A stretch of 64,000 nt of DNA from Aquimarina sp. BL5 (GCF_003443675.1 NZ_CP031963.1:2441501-2505500); one strand, 5' to 3'. Shown: positions 44,675 through 52,771, counted from the first letter of the stretch. Program-made: numbers and translations. Notes: generated by a model from the letters alone, not told the origin.

Positions 44675-45670
44675 ATGTTCAAAAAAAAACCATTACGAAT
44701 TAACTCTTATCTAGGGTATGGAACAACAACCAGACTAAGAGCAACTGGTAGAGCTTTAGAAGATGAGAACATTAACTTTGATGGTAATACAGGAATTCTT
44801 AAAACACTATATAATATATTTAAACAGTTTGAAAGTGATGAAATAAAAAAAGCCCGTATCGAGCTAAAACTATCAAATGGTCAAAAATTCTCTACGTCTA
44901 CGGATTCGGAAGGATACTACCATTTTGATGAACTTCTATCTGATACTTTTCTATTAGCAGATAAAGAAGAGTGGATACCCTATATTGTTTCCTACAAAAG
45001 CGATAATAAAAGGATCATACAGAACAATGTATTTGAAGGAAGAATGCTAACACCTTCTAAAAATGCTTCATATGGTATCATTAGTGATATTGATGATACT
45101 ATTTTGCATACTGGAGTTGCTTCATTATTCAAATGGAGAGTGATTACAAATACTTTTTTAAAAAATTTTGACAGAAGATTGCCTTTAGAAGGAACTGTTC
45201 AATTCTATCAAAAGTTAAAACTAGGTAAAAACACTACACCAATTAACCCTATATTTTATGTTAGTAATAGTCCCTGGAATTTATATGATTACTTAACGGC
45301 CTTCCTAAAAAAACACTATTTTCCTGAAGGTCCTATTTTACTAAGAGATTTTAGAACACCTTTTGATAAAACACCTAAGCCTATAGTACCTCATAAACAA
45401 TCTGAAATTTTAAATCTCATAGAAATATATCCCAATTTGAAATTTATTCTTATTGGAGATAGTGGAGAAAAAGACGCAGACATCTATACCGAAATAGCAA
45501 TAAAACACCCTAATAGAATTTTAGCCATTTACCTGAGAAGTGTAAATCATAAAAGAAAAGAAAAAAGAATCACCAAAATCATCAATTCTTTTACCACCAC
45601 TCCCATCCTTCTTGTTCACTCATCACAAGAAGCTGAAGAACACGCAAGACAACACGGGTTTATTTCTTAA
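44675..45670 (+). CDS. App1-type phosphatase domain protein (DUF2183)
   Basis: 331 residues. The C-terminal two thirds are the PF09949 phosphatidate phosphatase APP1 catalytic domain of the HAD superfamily: nucleophile Asp138 in ISDIDDTILHTG (DxDxT), YVSNSPWNLYDYL, and LIGDSGEKDADIY. Yeast App1 dephosphorylates phosphatidic acid; bacterial members are uncharacterised. The N-terminal part includes a short beta-sandwich (IELKLSNGQKF, TDSEGYYHF). Stop overlaps the convergent regulator gene by 4 bp. Confidence 0.85.
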   Translation: MFKKKPLRINSYLGYGTTTRLRATGRALEDENINFDGNTGILKTLYNIFKQFESDEIKKARIELKLSNGQKFSTSTDSEGYYHFDELLSDTFLLADKEEWIPYIVSYKSDNKRIIQNNVFEGRMLTPSKNASYGIISDIDDTILHTGVASLFKWRVITNTFLKNFDRRLPLEGTVQFYQKLKLGKNTTPINPIFYVSNSPWNLYDYLTAFLKKHYFPEGPILLRDFRTPFDKTPKPIVPHKQSEILNLIEIYPNLKFILIGDSGEKDADIYTEIAIKHPNRILAIYLRSVNHKRKEKRITKIINSFTTTPILLVHSSQEAEEHARQHGFIS

Positions 45671-46434
45671 TTTTTCAAACTTCTAACTTCTGAAGTAAGC
45701 GTTAACATTGCATCTTGCAACTGCTTAATACCTGCAGCATCAGAATTAGCATCAATATTGAAACTAAGCTTACTATTCACTTCCCAAACCTCAACAACCT
45801 GATGTGTTTGAATGGTGTACGGTAAATAATCAACATTAAGAGAAATCAATGTCAACACAGAAGAATCCTCATTCTTCCTCACTTTTTTCACCACTACACT
45901 ATCCTGCAACACCACCACATAGAGTGCATTACTTCGTAATTCAGAAAGATTATTTACAGCTCTACCTATTACCCATTCTTTGGGCTCTAAAACAGGTAAC
46001 ATGCTATCACCTTCTACCTGAAAACCTCTATAAGTAGCATTTCTATATTCTGGAAGAGGAATATCAAAAGCAGGTAATTGCTGATACCAATCCACATCCT
46101 GAACATTATGCGGGTAACCAGCTGCTGCTTTTACATTAACAAGAACTATGTTCTCATTATTTTCTGAATCTACAGTCACTATTTTTGGTGCAACATCACC
46201 ATTATGCAACTGAATTCTCTTTTGCTCACTTTCGCCAAACAACCAAAGAGGATTTACTCCAAACTCCTGAAGTAATTTAGAAACGACTTTCCCTGAAATT
46301 TTCGTTTTCCCTCTTTCTATATCCGCAGTAGAATTTTTAATATTAAGAATTCTAGCAAAATCAGATTGTGTAAAATGATTTTCCTCACGGATCGATTTAA
46401 AGCGTTGAATGGTTTGGTTAGTTAAATTATCCAT
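45667..46434 (-). CDS. XRE-family repressor with S24 (LexA/CI-like) autoprotease domain
   Basis: 255 residues. Helix-turn-helix at about 8-60 (RFKSIREENHFTQSDFARIL, STADIERGKTKISG). The C-terminal S24 domain has an Ala105-Gly106 bond in VKAAAGYPH as the likely cleavage site, Ser144 in VEGDSMLPVL and Lys183 or Lys184 in SVVVKKVRK as the Ser-Lys dyad. Proteins of this type repress until RecA-stimulated self-cleavage after DNA damage. It diverges from the DUF559/radical-SAM repair operon and two matching inverted repeats lie in the shared promoter region, so autoregulation and control of that operon are likely (inference). Confidence 0.88.
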   Translation of the reverse strand: MDNLTNQTIQRFKSIREENHFTQSDFARILNIKNSTADIERGKTKISGKVVSKLLQEFGVNPLWLFGESEQKRIQLHNGDVAPKIVTVDSENNENIVLVNVKAAAGYPHNVQDVDWYQQLPAFDIPLPEYRNATYRGFQVEGDSMLPVLEPKEWVIGRAVNNLSELRSNALYVVVLQDSVVVKKVRKNEDSSVLTLISLNVDYLPYTIQTHQVVEVWEVNSKLSFNIDANSDAAGIKQLQDAMLTLTSEVRSLKN

Positions 46435-46495
46435 ACAACTTTGATTTATAAATTAGTATACATTTCTGTTACTCGGATTTGGGATAATTATGCAA

Positions 46496-46503
46496 CAAAT
46501 ATA
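46496..46503 (-). promoter_or_regulatory. -7 box of the XRE-S24 repressor gene
   Basis: TATATTTG on the minus strand, exact TAnnTTTG. A TTGG that overlaps operator 1 lies 18 bp upstream as a possible -33 box. Confidence 0.6.
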
Positions 46504-46510
46504 CTATTTT

Positions 46511-46525
46511 TTGGAATATTTCCAA
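46511..46525. promoter_or_regulatory. Operator 1 (TTGGAATATTTCCAA)
   Basis: Inverted repeat with 6-bp arms TTGGAA/TTCCAA around a 3-nt centre. It spans the -33 region of the leftward repressor promoter. A second copy starts exactly 42 bp away. Confidence 0.75.
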
Positions 46526-46552
46526 TTTTAACACCATTTCATTTTTATTTTG

Positions 46553-46566
46553 TTGGAATATTTCCA
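46553..46566. promoter_or_regulatory. Operator 2 (TTGGAATATTTCCA)
   Basis: Identical to operator 1 over 14 bases, and directly upstream of the rightward -7 box. A further half-site TTGGAA at 46572-46577 overlaps that -7 box. Confidence 0.75.
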
Positions 46567-46574
46567 TAAATTTG
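46567..46574 (+). promoter_or_regulatory. -7 box of the DUF559/radical-SAM operon
   Basis: TAAATTTG, an exact TAnnTTTG match 28 bp before the ATG at 46602. Operator 2 abuts its left edge, which fits repression by steric block. Confidence 0.6.
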
Positions 46575-46601
46575 GAAAAATTACTAGTTAACCAAATACA
46601 T

Positions 46602-46982
46602 ATGGCATCACAAATTGTTTTACACCGACCAGAATCAGAAAAAACTATTCGATATTCGTTAAATAATTCAATTCCTGCGACAGAGGAACTTTACAAACGG
46701 TTAATCGAAAAAGGTTTTCTCTTTAAAAGAAACCATAAGATTCATAACTACACTTTTGATTTTTACTCTCCTTCACTAAAAATTGCCATAGAGATTGATG
46801 GATACGCGCACGAATTCTCTGAAGTTTATAGTCAAGATACTCCGAAAAAACTACACATCCATTCCTTAGGCATAACAGTATTACGTTTTACTGATTATCA
46901 AATTCTAGTAGATATAGAAGAAATTTTTAGAGCTTTAAAACATCAAATTAAGCTATCCAATAGAAGCAGATATGTCGTTTGA
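46602..46982 (+). CDS. DUF559/VSR-like endonuclease domain protein
   Basis: I start at the ATG at 46602 (126 aa); the upstream TTG at 46572 overlaps the promoter. The fold is PD-(D/E)xK: RLIEKGFLFKRNHKIHNY, FDFYSPSLKIAIEIDGYAH (Asp then Glu-x-Asp), and ITVLRFTDYQILVDIEEIF. DUF559 is related to the very-short-patch repair nuclease. It overlaps the next gene by 11 bp, so translation is coupled to the radical-SAM protein. Role in nicking damaged or mismatched DNA is inference. Confidence 0.82.
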   Translation: MASQIVLHRPESEKTIRYSLNNSIPATEELYKRLIEKGFLFKRNHKIHNYTFDFYSPSLKIAIEIDGYAHEFSEVYSQDTPKKLHIHSLGITVLRFTDYQILVDIEEIFRALKHQIKLSNRSRYVV

Positions 46983-48231
46983 GAGAACTCGTGAAAAGCT
47001 CTCGATTCTTGCGGATGCCGCCAAGTATGATGTATCCTGTGCAAGTAGTGGAGGAAAAAGAGAAAATACTAGTAAAGGTATAGGTAATAACACGGGCATG
47101 GGTATATGCCATAGTTATACCGAAGATGGTCGTTGTGTATCGTTATTAAAAATTTTGCTCACCAATCATTGTATTTTTGACTGCGCGTATTGTGTTACCC
47201 GTAAAAGTAATGATATAAAAAGAGCAGCCTTTAAAATACAGGAAGTTGTAGACCTAACCATTAATTTTTATCGTAGAAATTACATAGAAGGATTATTTCT
47301 TAGTTCAGGAATTTTTAAAAACTCTGATTATACTATGGAACGATTGGTTGCAGTTGCCAAAAAACTTCGGTTAGAAGAGAATTTTAACGGATATATTCAT
47401 TTAAAGTCAATTCCAGGAACCAGTGATGAACTGATGAGAGAAGCTGGACTCTACGCTGATCGTCTAAGTGTTAATATAGAAATACCCACTATATCGGGAC
47501 TTAAACTTTTAGCACCCGATAAAAAACACGAGGATTTTATGAAACCTATGCAAAAGGTAAAAAATGAAATCCTTCAATACAAAGCAGAACGAAAAATTAT
47601 AAAAAGTACACCTAGATATGCTCCAGCAGGACAAAGCACTCAAATGATTATTGGCGCTACGGGAGAAAGCGATAAAGACATTATGTATTCTGCTACTTAT
47701 TATTACAAAAAGTTTAATATGCGAAGGGTATATTATTCTGGTTATGTTCCGGTTACGACAGATCATCGTTTACCTTCTTTACAGACCGAAGTACCCATTC
47801 TCAGGGAAAATCGATTGTATCAAACAGATTGGTTATTAAGATTTTATGGATTTTCGATTAGCGAATTATTAAATGACCAATATAAAAACTTAGCACTTGA
47901 TATTGATCCTAAATTAAGTTGGGCATTACGTAATTTGGATTTTTTCCCAGTTGACATTAACAAGGCAGACAAAAACATTTTGGCTAGAATACCTGGAATT
48001 GGGATGCAATCGGTTTCAAAAATACTTCAGGCAAGAAAATTTAGAAAATTAGATTGGACACATCTTAAAGCAATTGGTATCGCATTAAATAGAGCACAAT
48101 ACTTCATTACCTGCAACTCCAAAGACTTCTACCACAAAGATCTTACTCCACTAACGCTTAAGAATATCATTCTAAAAAATTCTAAAAGTAAATACACTAA
48201 GTATTTTACGAATCAATTGAGTCTTTTCTAG
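46972..48231 (+). CDS. Putative DNA modification/repair radical-SAM protein
   Basis: 419 residues. The 4Fe-4S motif C67-x3-C71-x2-C74 is in NHCIFDCAYCVTRKS. The protein begins MSFERTREKLSILADAAKYD, known from the TIGR03916 'radical SAM linked to UDG' family. A helix-hairpin-helix DNA-binding region lies at about 335-380 (ILARIPGIGMQSVSKILQARKF). It is related at distance to spore photoproduct lyase. The next gene encodes its usual partner. The chemistry and substrate are not established in the literature I know. Confidence 0.9.
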   Translation: MSFERTREKLSILADAAKYDVSCASSGGKRENTSKGIGNNTGMGICHSYTEDGRCVSLLKILLTNHCIFDCAYCVTRKSNDIKRAAFKIQEVVDLTINFYRRNYIEGLFLSSGIFKNSDYTMERLVAVAKKLRLEENFNGYIHLKSIPGTSDELMREAGLYADRLSVNIEIPTISGLKLLAPDKKHEDFMKPMQKVKNEILQYKAERKIIKSTPRYAPAGQSTQMIIGATGESDKDIMYSATYYYKKFNMRRVYYSGYVPVTTDHRLPSLQTEVPILRENRLYQTDWLLRFYGFSISELLNDQYKNLALDIDPKLSWALRNLDFFPVDINKADKNILARIPGIGMQSVSKILQARKFRKLDWTHLKAIGIALNRAQYFITCNSKDFYHKDLTPLTLKNIILKNSKSKYTKYFTNQLSLF

Positions 48232-48242
48232 TACATCCAGAT

Positions 48243-49016
48243 ATGAATCCACAAACCATTTTATTATATGACGGAAGTTTTGATGGATTTTTAACCTGCA
48301 TATTTACTGTATATGAGCAAAAAATAGATGCTCCTATTATTAGAAAAGAATCTGAACCAAATAATCAGCTATTTACAATTTCTGAAACAATTATTACTGA
48401 TGAAACAAAATCTAACCGAGTATGGAAAGGTATAAAAACTAAAATACCATCCTCTCAACAGAAAATTCTTTTTAAAGCTTTTCTAAGTGAGATTAAAGGA
48501 GTGGAAAACACGCTTCTATGTTATATTCAGAATATTTTCGACACACCCAATTCTACTATTATTGATTACAGCAATAAAGATATTCTTAAAATAAGTCAAG
48601 TAGCTAAAATGGTTGGAAGGGAAAAACATAGAATGGAGGCTTTTGTTCGATTCCAACGAACAAAAGATGATATTTTTGTTTCCACTGTTGAACCTGACTT
48701 TAATGTTTTGCCATTGTTGATACATCATTTCAAAGATCGATATGCTGACCAAAAATGGTTAATCTATGATATTAAGAGATCATACGGACTATATTATAAT
48801 CTTGATAAAGTAGATATTATAACCTTAGACTTTTTTTCAAAACTAAATACAAATATTCAAAAGGAAAATTATGCTGATAACGAGTTAGATTTTCAGAAGC
48901 TATGGCAAACTTATTTTAACAGTGTTAATATCAAATCCAGAAAAAACTCAAAACTACATATGCAGCATCTTCCCAAGCGTTATTGGAAATACTTGACAGA
49001 AAAAAACGAAATGTAA
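48243..49016 (+). CDS. DUF4130/TIGR03915 DNA metabolism protein, radical-SAM partner
   Basis: 257 residues, 11 bp after the radical-SAM gene. LLYDGSFDGFLTCIFTVYE and the C-terminal MQHLPKRYWKYLTEK are signatures of the family that is always found with, and sometimes fused to a uracil-DNA-glycosylase domain beside, the radical-SAM protein. No UDG domain is present here: the sequence stops after the DUF4130 part. RFQRTKDDIFVSTVEPDFNVLPLL forms the conserved core. Third gene of the probable damage-response operon. Confidence 0.87.
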   Translation: MNPQTILLYDGSFDGFLTCIFTVYEQKIDAPIIRKESEPNNQLFTISETIITDETKSNRVWKGIKTKIPSSQQKILFKAFLSEIKGVENTLLCYIQNIFDTPNSTIIDYSNKDILKISQVAKMVGREKHRMEAFVRFQRTKDDIFVSTVEPDFNVLPLLIHHFKDRYADQKWLIYDIKRSYGLYYNLDKVDIITLDFFSKLNTNIQKENYADNELDFQKLWQTYFNSVNIKSRKNSKLHMQHLPKRYWKYLTEKNEM

Positions 49017-49026
49017 AATAAAATGT

Positions 49027-49034
49027 TAAATTTG
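49027..49034 (+). promoter_or_regulatory. -7 box of the repeat lipoprotein gene
   Basis: TAAATTTG, exact TAnnTTTG, 36 bp before the ATG and just after the DUF4130 stop. It indicates the lipoprotein has its own promoter. Confidence 0.55.
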
Positions 49035-49069
49035 GCGTTCAATAACCCAATTAACTAAATCTATCAATT

Positions 49070-49432
49070 ATGAAAAGATTATTTTTAGGAGCAATTGCTC
49101 TAACGTTAGCAGTTTCAGTAACTTCTTGTAGAGATACAAAAAAAGCTGAAGATGTTGCTAATGATGCTGTGGAAGAAGTAAAAGAAGCAGCAGAAGAAGT
49201 AAAAGAAGAAGCGAAAGATGCTTTAGAAGACGCGAAAGATGCTGCAGGTGAAGCAGTTGAAGATGCAAAAGATGCTGTAGAAAACGTAAAAGACGCTGCA
49301 GGCGACGCTGTAGAAGATGCAAAAGACGCAGTAAAAGAAGGAGCTGATGCTGCAAAAGATGCAGTGAAAGAAGGAACTGATGCTGTAAAAGAAGGAGCTA
49401 ACAAAGCTACTGATGCATTAAAAAAGCAATAA
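49070..49432 (+). CDS. Small lipoprotein made of Ala/Lys/Glu/Asp amphipathic repeats
   Basis: 120 residues. Signal MKRLFLGAIALTLAVSVTSC with lipobox Cys20. The mature part consists almost only of A, K, E, D, V and G in 11-residue periods such as DAVEDAKDAVK, EGADAAKDAVK and EGTDAVKEGAN, with no aromatic residue. This pattern is like LEA-type or apolipoprotein-like amphipathic helices and predicts one long surface helix anchored by lipid. A role in desiccation or envelope stress protection is inference; composition alone cannot prove it. Confidence 0.8.
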   Translation: MKRLFLGAIALTLAVSVTSCRDTKKAEDVANDAVEEVKEAAEEVKEEAKDALEDAKDAAGEAVEDAKDAVENVKDAAGDAVEDAKDAVKEGADAAKDAVKEGTDAVKEGANKATDALKKQ

Positions 49433-49454
49433 TATACAAAAGAAGTATATATGT

Positions 49455-49484
49455 AAAAACCATCCGCCGCGGCGGATGGTTTTT
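49455..49484. terminator. 30-bp perfect GC-rich palindrome, bidirectional terminator
   Basis: AAAAA, then the self-complementary core CCATCCGCCGCGGCGGATGG, then TTTTT. It lies between the convergent lipoprotein and nitroreductase genes and provides a T-run on both strands. Confidence 0.85.
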
Positions 49485-49489
49485 TGCTT

Positions 49490-50065
49490 TTAATCATGCC
49501 ATTCTACCTTTTCCTCAATAGAATTTCGCTTAGAATTTAACGTTTTGTCTTTATTATAATTTCCTAAATACAAAAATCCTAGACAACGCTCCCCTTCTTC
49601 AAACTCGAAAAACTCATTCATATATTTTATCAATGCAGGACTGCTCCAATAGCAACCTACCTCATTTGCTGTACAAGTAAGCCACATATTTTGAACTGCC
49701 ATTGCAGTAGCAGCAATTTCTTCCCATTCTGGTACCCTCTCTTTAGGATCACGTTGCATACATATTACTATAATTGAACTCGCTGCTGTACACTTATCCT
49801 TAATTTTTTTATGCTTGAAAGGTGAAAAACTTTCCTCTGGAGTAATATCTGTATACGTATCAGACAAGAAGGTTCCTAAACGATCCTTTGCTTCTCCTTG
49901 TATAACTTTAAAACGCCATGGTTCTGTTAATCGATGCGTTGGTGCCCAATTCGCGTTTTCTAATAAAATCTTAATAAACTCTTTGGAAACTGGTTTATCA
50001 TTATACTGAGAAGGAAATATGGCTCGACGTTCTCTTATGATTTGATTCAAAAACTCTTTATTCAT
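49490..50065 (-). CDS. Nitroreductase family protein
   Basis: 191 residues starting at 50065 (MNKEFLNQIIRERRAIFPSQ); the longer ORF upstream overlaps the divergent methyltransferase gene and is not conserved-looking. FMN-binding RERRAIFPSQYNDKPV, ENANWAPTHRLTEPWRF and the C-terminal GFLYLGNYN are typical of the NfsA/YdjA-like flavoenzymes that reduce nitro groups or quinones with NAD(P)H. Confidence 0.9.
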   Translation of the reverse strand: MNKEFLNQIIRERRAIFPSQYNDKPVSKEFIKILLENANWAPTHRLTEPWRFKVIQGEAKDRLGTFLSDTYTDITPEESFSPFKHKKIKDKCTAASSIIVICMQRDPKERVPEWEEIAATAMAVQNMWLTCTANEVGCYWSSPALIKYMNEFFEFEEGERCLGFLYLGNYNKDKTLNSKRNSIEEKVEWHD

Positions 50066-50135
50066 AAAATTCTCTTTTAAGTGTAAAGTTATTATTAATA
50101 TTGAGACTAAGGAAAACAAATATTTACTCCCTATT

Positions 50136-50840
50136 TTGAATTTTAATAAACGTGCACATTCAAGTGAACAACTGGATAATCTATCTTTATCCGGTGAGGT
50201 ATTGTTACAAACACTTTCTAGTCTCAAGTTCATTAATAAAATCTTTGGAAATCACAAACACTTAGCTAATAGTATACTTGAGTATTGCCAGGCAAACCCA
50301 GAGAAAAAGACTTTTCATATTATAGATTTGGGTTGTGGCGGAGGCGATAGTATTCATTATATCTCGAAAAAACTTAACCAAAATAATATAAAAACTTCAT
50401 TTCTTGGAATCGATGGTAATCCGCAAAGCATTGCCTATGCGACTTCTAAATATAAAGATCATAATACTATAAAGTTTAAAACTGATAATATTTTAGATGA
50501 ACAGTTTTCTATACCAAAATGTGACATTGTTATAAGTAGTCATTTTGTGTATCACTTTAAGAGTAATGACTTACCAATCTTTTTAAAAAAAGCACAACAA
50601 AAAGGAATTAGCCATGTTATATTAAGTGAATTAAGAAGAAGTAAAGTAGCTTATATATTATTTAAATATTCGAGTTATATAATGCCGATTTCTAGTCTCG
50701 CAAAAAAAGATGGATTAATAGCTATCCAAAGAGCTTTTACGCGTAGTGAATTAGATTTCATTCTGAATGAAAGTAATACAAAAAAATATAGTATTAATAA
50801 AAAACCTTGGTTTAGAACCTTAACAAAAATTGACCTTTAA
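50136..50840 (+). CDS. Class I SAM-dependent methyltransferase
   Basis: 234 residues. SAM-binding motif I is HIIDLGCGGGDSI, followed by the acidic LGIDGNPQSI and the post-motif VISSHFVYHF. Related flavobacterial proteins accompany type III polyketide synthases; none is present here, so the substrate is unknown. The next gene begins 2 bp after the stop, so they are cotranscribed. Confidence 0.85.
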   Translation: MNFNKRAHSSEQLDNLSLSGEVLLQTLSSLKFINKIFGNHKHLANSILEYCQANPEKKTFHIIDLGCGGGDSIHYISKKLNQNNIKTSFLGIDGNPQSIAYATSKYKDHNTIKFKTDNILDEQFSIPKCDIVISSHFVYHFKSNDLPIFLKKAQQKGISHVILSELRRSKVAYILFKYSSYIMPISSLAKKDGLIAIQRAFTRSELDFILNESNTKKYSINKKPWFRTLTKIDL

Positions 50841-50842
50841 TT

Positions 50843-51307
50843 ATGAAAGAAATCCTATTTCGAAATCTAAAAAAATTAGAACAAACTCCTAAAACTTTGC
50901 TTTTCTCTTATATTACTATCTATTTTTTATGGGGATTAGGAATGAATCAATTTGGAGCCGAAATGGAAATAGCAAAATTTGCGAACTGGTGGCAAGTTAT
51001 CACCTGTTATATTTTATATATGGTTCCTATATCTATTATGCTAAAAGAATATAACTTCTTTAATCAATACGCATATGGTTTAGTAGCTATGGGAATTCTA
51101 GAATTTTTAGGCTATTGGTTACAAACCTCTTATGTCTATCCGAATAATATTCTTGATCAACTATTCAACCCTCAAAATTTTAGTTTAGGAATGGCTCTAT
51201 TCTTTGCTTTGTATTTTCCAGCCGGAAATTGGTTGGTTGGTAAAATTCACGGTCTCATTTTTAAAAAGCAGGAGATAGATTCATCTTCTACCTTGCAACA
51301 AGAATAA
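50843..51307 (+). CDS. Four-helix integral membrane protein of unknown function
   Basis: 154 residues with about four hydrophobic helices (around 22-38, 51-68, 77-95, 118-138), separated by WGLGMNQFGAE and NNILDQLFNPQNF loops. No known motif. Cotranscribed with the methyltransferase; a joint role in lipid or pigment modification is only a guess. Its last 20 bp overlap the convergent pentapeptide gene. Confidence 0.7.
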   Translation: MKEILFRNLKKLEQTPKTLLFSYITIYFLWGLGMNQFGAEMEIAKFANWWQVITCYILYMVPISIMLKEYNFFNQYAYGLVAMGILEFLGYWLQTSYVYPNNILDQLFNPQNFSLGMALFFALYFPAGNWLVGKIHGLIFKKQEIDSSSTLQQE

Positions 51308-52409
51308 ACTGTTGTTTTCCTTGTTTTTTAACCAGGTATTTATCTTGAATCGTTCTAGCTCCTTTTAGATCTAATGAATCTGTTATAAAGGTTATCCAAT
51401 CTTGTCGATGTACGATGGCATTATCTAGTACTACATCTGTGAGGTTAGCATCCTCCAGTTTTGTTCCCCATAAGGTAGCTTCCGTTAAATCTGCTTCCGT
51501 TAGATCCGCTCCATATAACTTGGCATTTGTTAGATCGGCACTTAATAACTCCGAATTACTAAGATTAGCATTTGTAAGGTTAGCTCTTTTAAGAATAGCA
51601 TCAGAAAGGTTTATTTTTTCCATATTAGCTTCTACCAATTCACTTCTTTCCAAATTAGCGGCAGGTAAATTTACTTCAGATAAATTTGAATGACTTAAAT
51701 TAACATATCTAAGATTAACTCCTCTACCTAAAAAAATATCTTTAAAATAGGTATAACTAAAATCCGAAGCATCCAAGATTTCTCTATAGGATTGATCAGC
51801 CAAATCACTTCTTATTAAACTGAATAATAATTGCCCTTTTTCTGGGCTTATTTTTTTATCAATTAACTCCCCGTCTTCTTTATACTTATAGGGTTTCATT
51901 GCTCTAGATAAACTTGCTATTCTAGCTTCCAAAACCGGGCTAACATTACGTTCGCTTGATCCTTTATATTTCAGTTCTTCACTAAGATCAGAAAGTAGGT
52001 TATCCATAATAAAAACTAAAGAAGACCTTCTTTCTGCTTCTATTAATTCATTTTGGTTATCTACTAATGTATTCTGATTGATAACAAGTTTTGTCTGGTA
52101 TATTAAGATAATAGAAGGAATAAGAGTTACCAGTAACCCAAAAAGACCAATTCTGGTAATACGCCAAATAATATTAGAGGACACATCAGAAACCGTATCC
52201 ACAGATACCGATTTATTTTCCTTATATTCTGTAATAGCATTATTAATACTACTCTTCAGTCTCACCCCGAGAAGAGGCACACTGGATTTTTTAAGTATCC
52301 AAAATCCAATACTCTTTTTCTTCTCTTTTCTTTTTTTTATTTGATCTAATTGATCTTGTAATTGCTTTTTTTCTTGCTCTAGCTGTTCAATTCGTTCTTG
52401 CTCAGTCAC
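51288..52409 (-). CDS. Membrane-anchored pentapeptide-repeat protein
   Basis: 373 residues. An N-terminal coiled coil (about 3-30, EQLEQEKKQLQDQLDQIKKR), a hydrophobic helix at about 90-112 (LFGLLVTLIPSIILIY), a helical region, then about 20 pentapeptide repeats from 225 to 335 (NLSHS-NLSEV-NLPAA-NLERS-type units, A(D/N)LxX) that should form a right-handed quadrilateral beta-helix. Function is unknown; signalling or scaffold roles are usual for such fusions. It overlaps the convergent membrane-protein gene by 20 bp. Confidence 0.8.
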   Translation of the reverse strand: MTEQERIEQLEQEKKQLQDQLDQIKKRKEKKKSIGFWILKKSSVPLLGVRLKSSINNAITEYKENKSVSVDTVSDVSSNIIWRITRIGLFGLLVTLIPSIILIYQTKLVINQNTLVDNQNELIEAERRSSLVFIMDNLLSDLSEELKYKGSSERNVSPVLEARIASLSRAMKPYKYKEDGELIDKKISPEKGQLLFSLIRSDLADQSYREILDASDFSYTYFKDIFLGRGVNLRYVNLSHSNLSEVNLPAANLERSELVEANMEKINLSDAILKRANLTNANLSNSELLSADLTNAKLYGADLTEADLTEATLWGTKLEDANLTDVVLDNAIVHRQDWITFITDSLDLKGARTIQDKYLVKKQGKQQFILVAR

Positions 52410-52478
52410 TTTATCTTAGATTTCGGGATTTACAAAGCTCAATATATTAAAGTTATATGATTCATGCCAAAATAAAAA

Positions 52479-52510
52479 GAAAGCCTTTTTTAATTAAAAA
52501 AAAGGCTTTC
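52479..52510 (-). terminator. Terminator downstream of the 73-aa gene
   Basis: A perfect 13-bp stem on the minus strand (GAAAGCCTTTTTT with AAAAAAGGCTTTC) with a 6-nt loop, followed by T bases, between the two minus-strand genes. Confidence 0.75.
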
Positions 52511-52549
52511 CAAATCTAACATAATAAAATATACTCCAAAAAGTATCCC

Positions 52550-52771
52550 TTACTTCATGTAATTAGATATATCTTCTGAAATATTTTCTATCAAAGAAGC
52601 TTGTTCTTCACTATCCAATTGATTTACAATTTTGACCAAAAGAAGTACATAACTTGACACATATTCACGTTTCTTATCATCATCCACATATTCCTTTCCA
52701 TCCACCACTATGAAAGTAATTAGATTACGTATGACCTGTCTTAAATCCGAAATATTTAACTCCTCTTTCAT
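52550..52771 (-). CDS. Small hypothetical protein (73 aa)
   Basis: 73 residues, predicted mostly helical and acidic: LNISDLRQVIRNLITFIVVDGKEY then YVSSYVLLLVKIVNQLDSEEQASLIENISEDI. No signal peptide and no recognised domain. The good codon pattern, ATG start and its own terminator support it as a real gene. It sits just upstream of the pentapeptide gene on the same strand. Confidence 0.6.
   Translation of the reverse strand: MKEELNISDLRQVIRNLITFIVVDGKEYVDDDKKREYVSSYVLLLVKIVNQLDSEEQASLIENISEDISNYMK

Noticed and set aside
49051..49497. Minus-strand 148-aa ORF rich in ASFTSS repeats and a nested poly-Leu ORF at 49158-49355
   Set aside because: Both are antisense translations of the repetitive lipoprotein gene; the low-complexity composition is a consequence of the sense-strand repeats.
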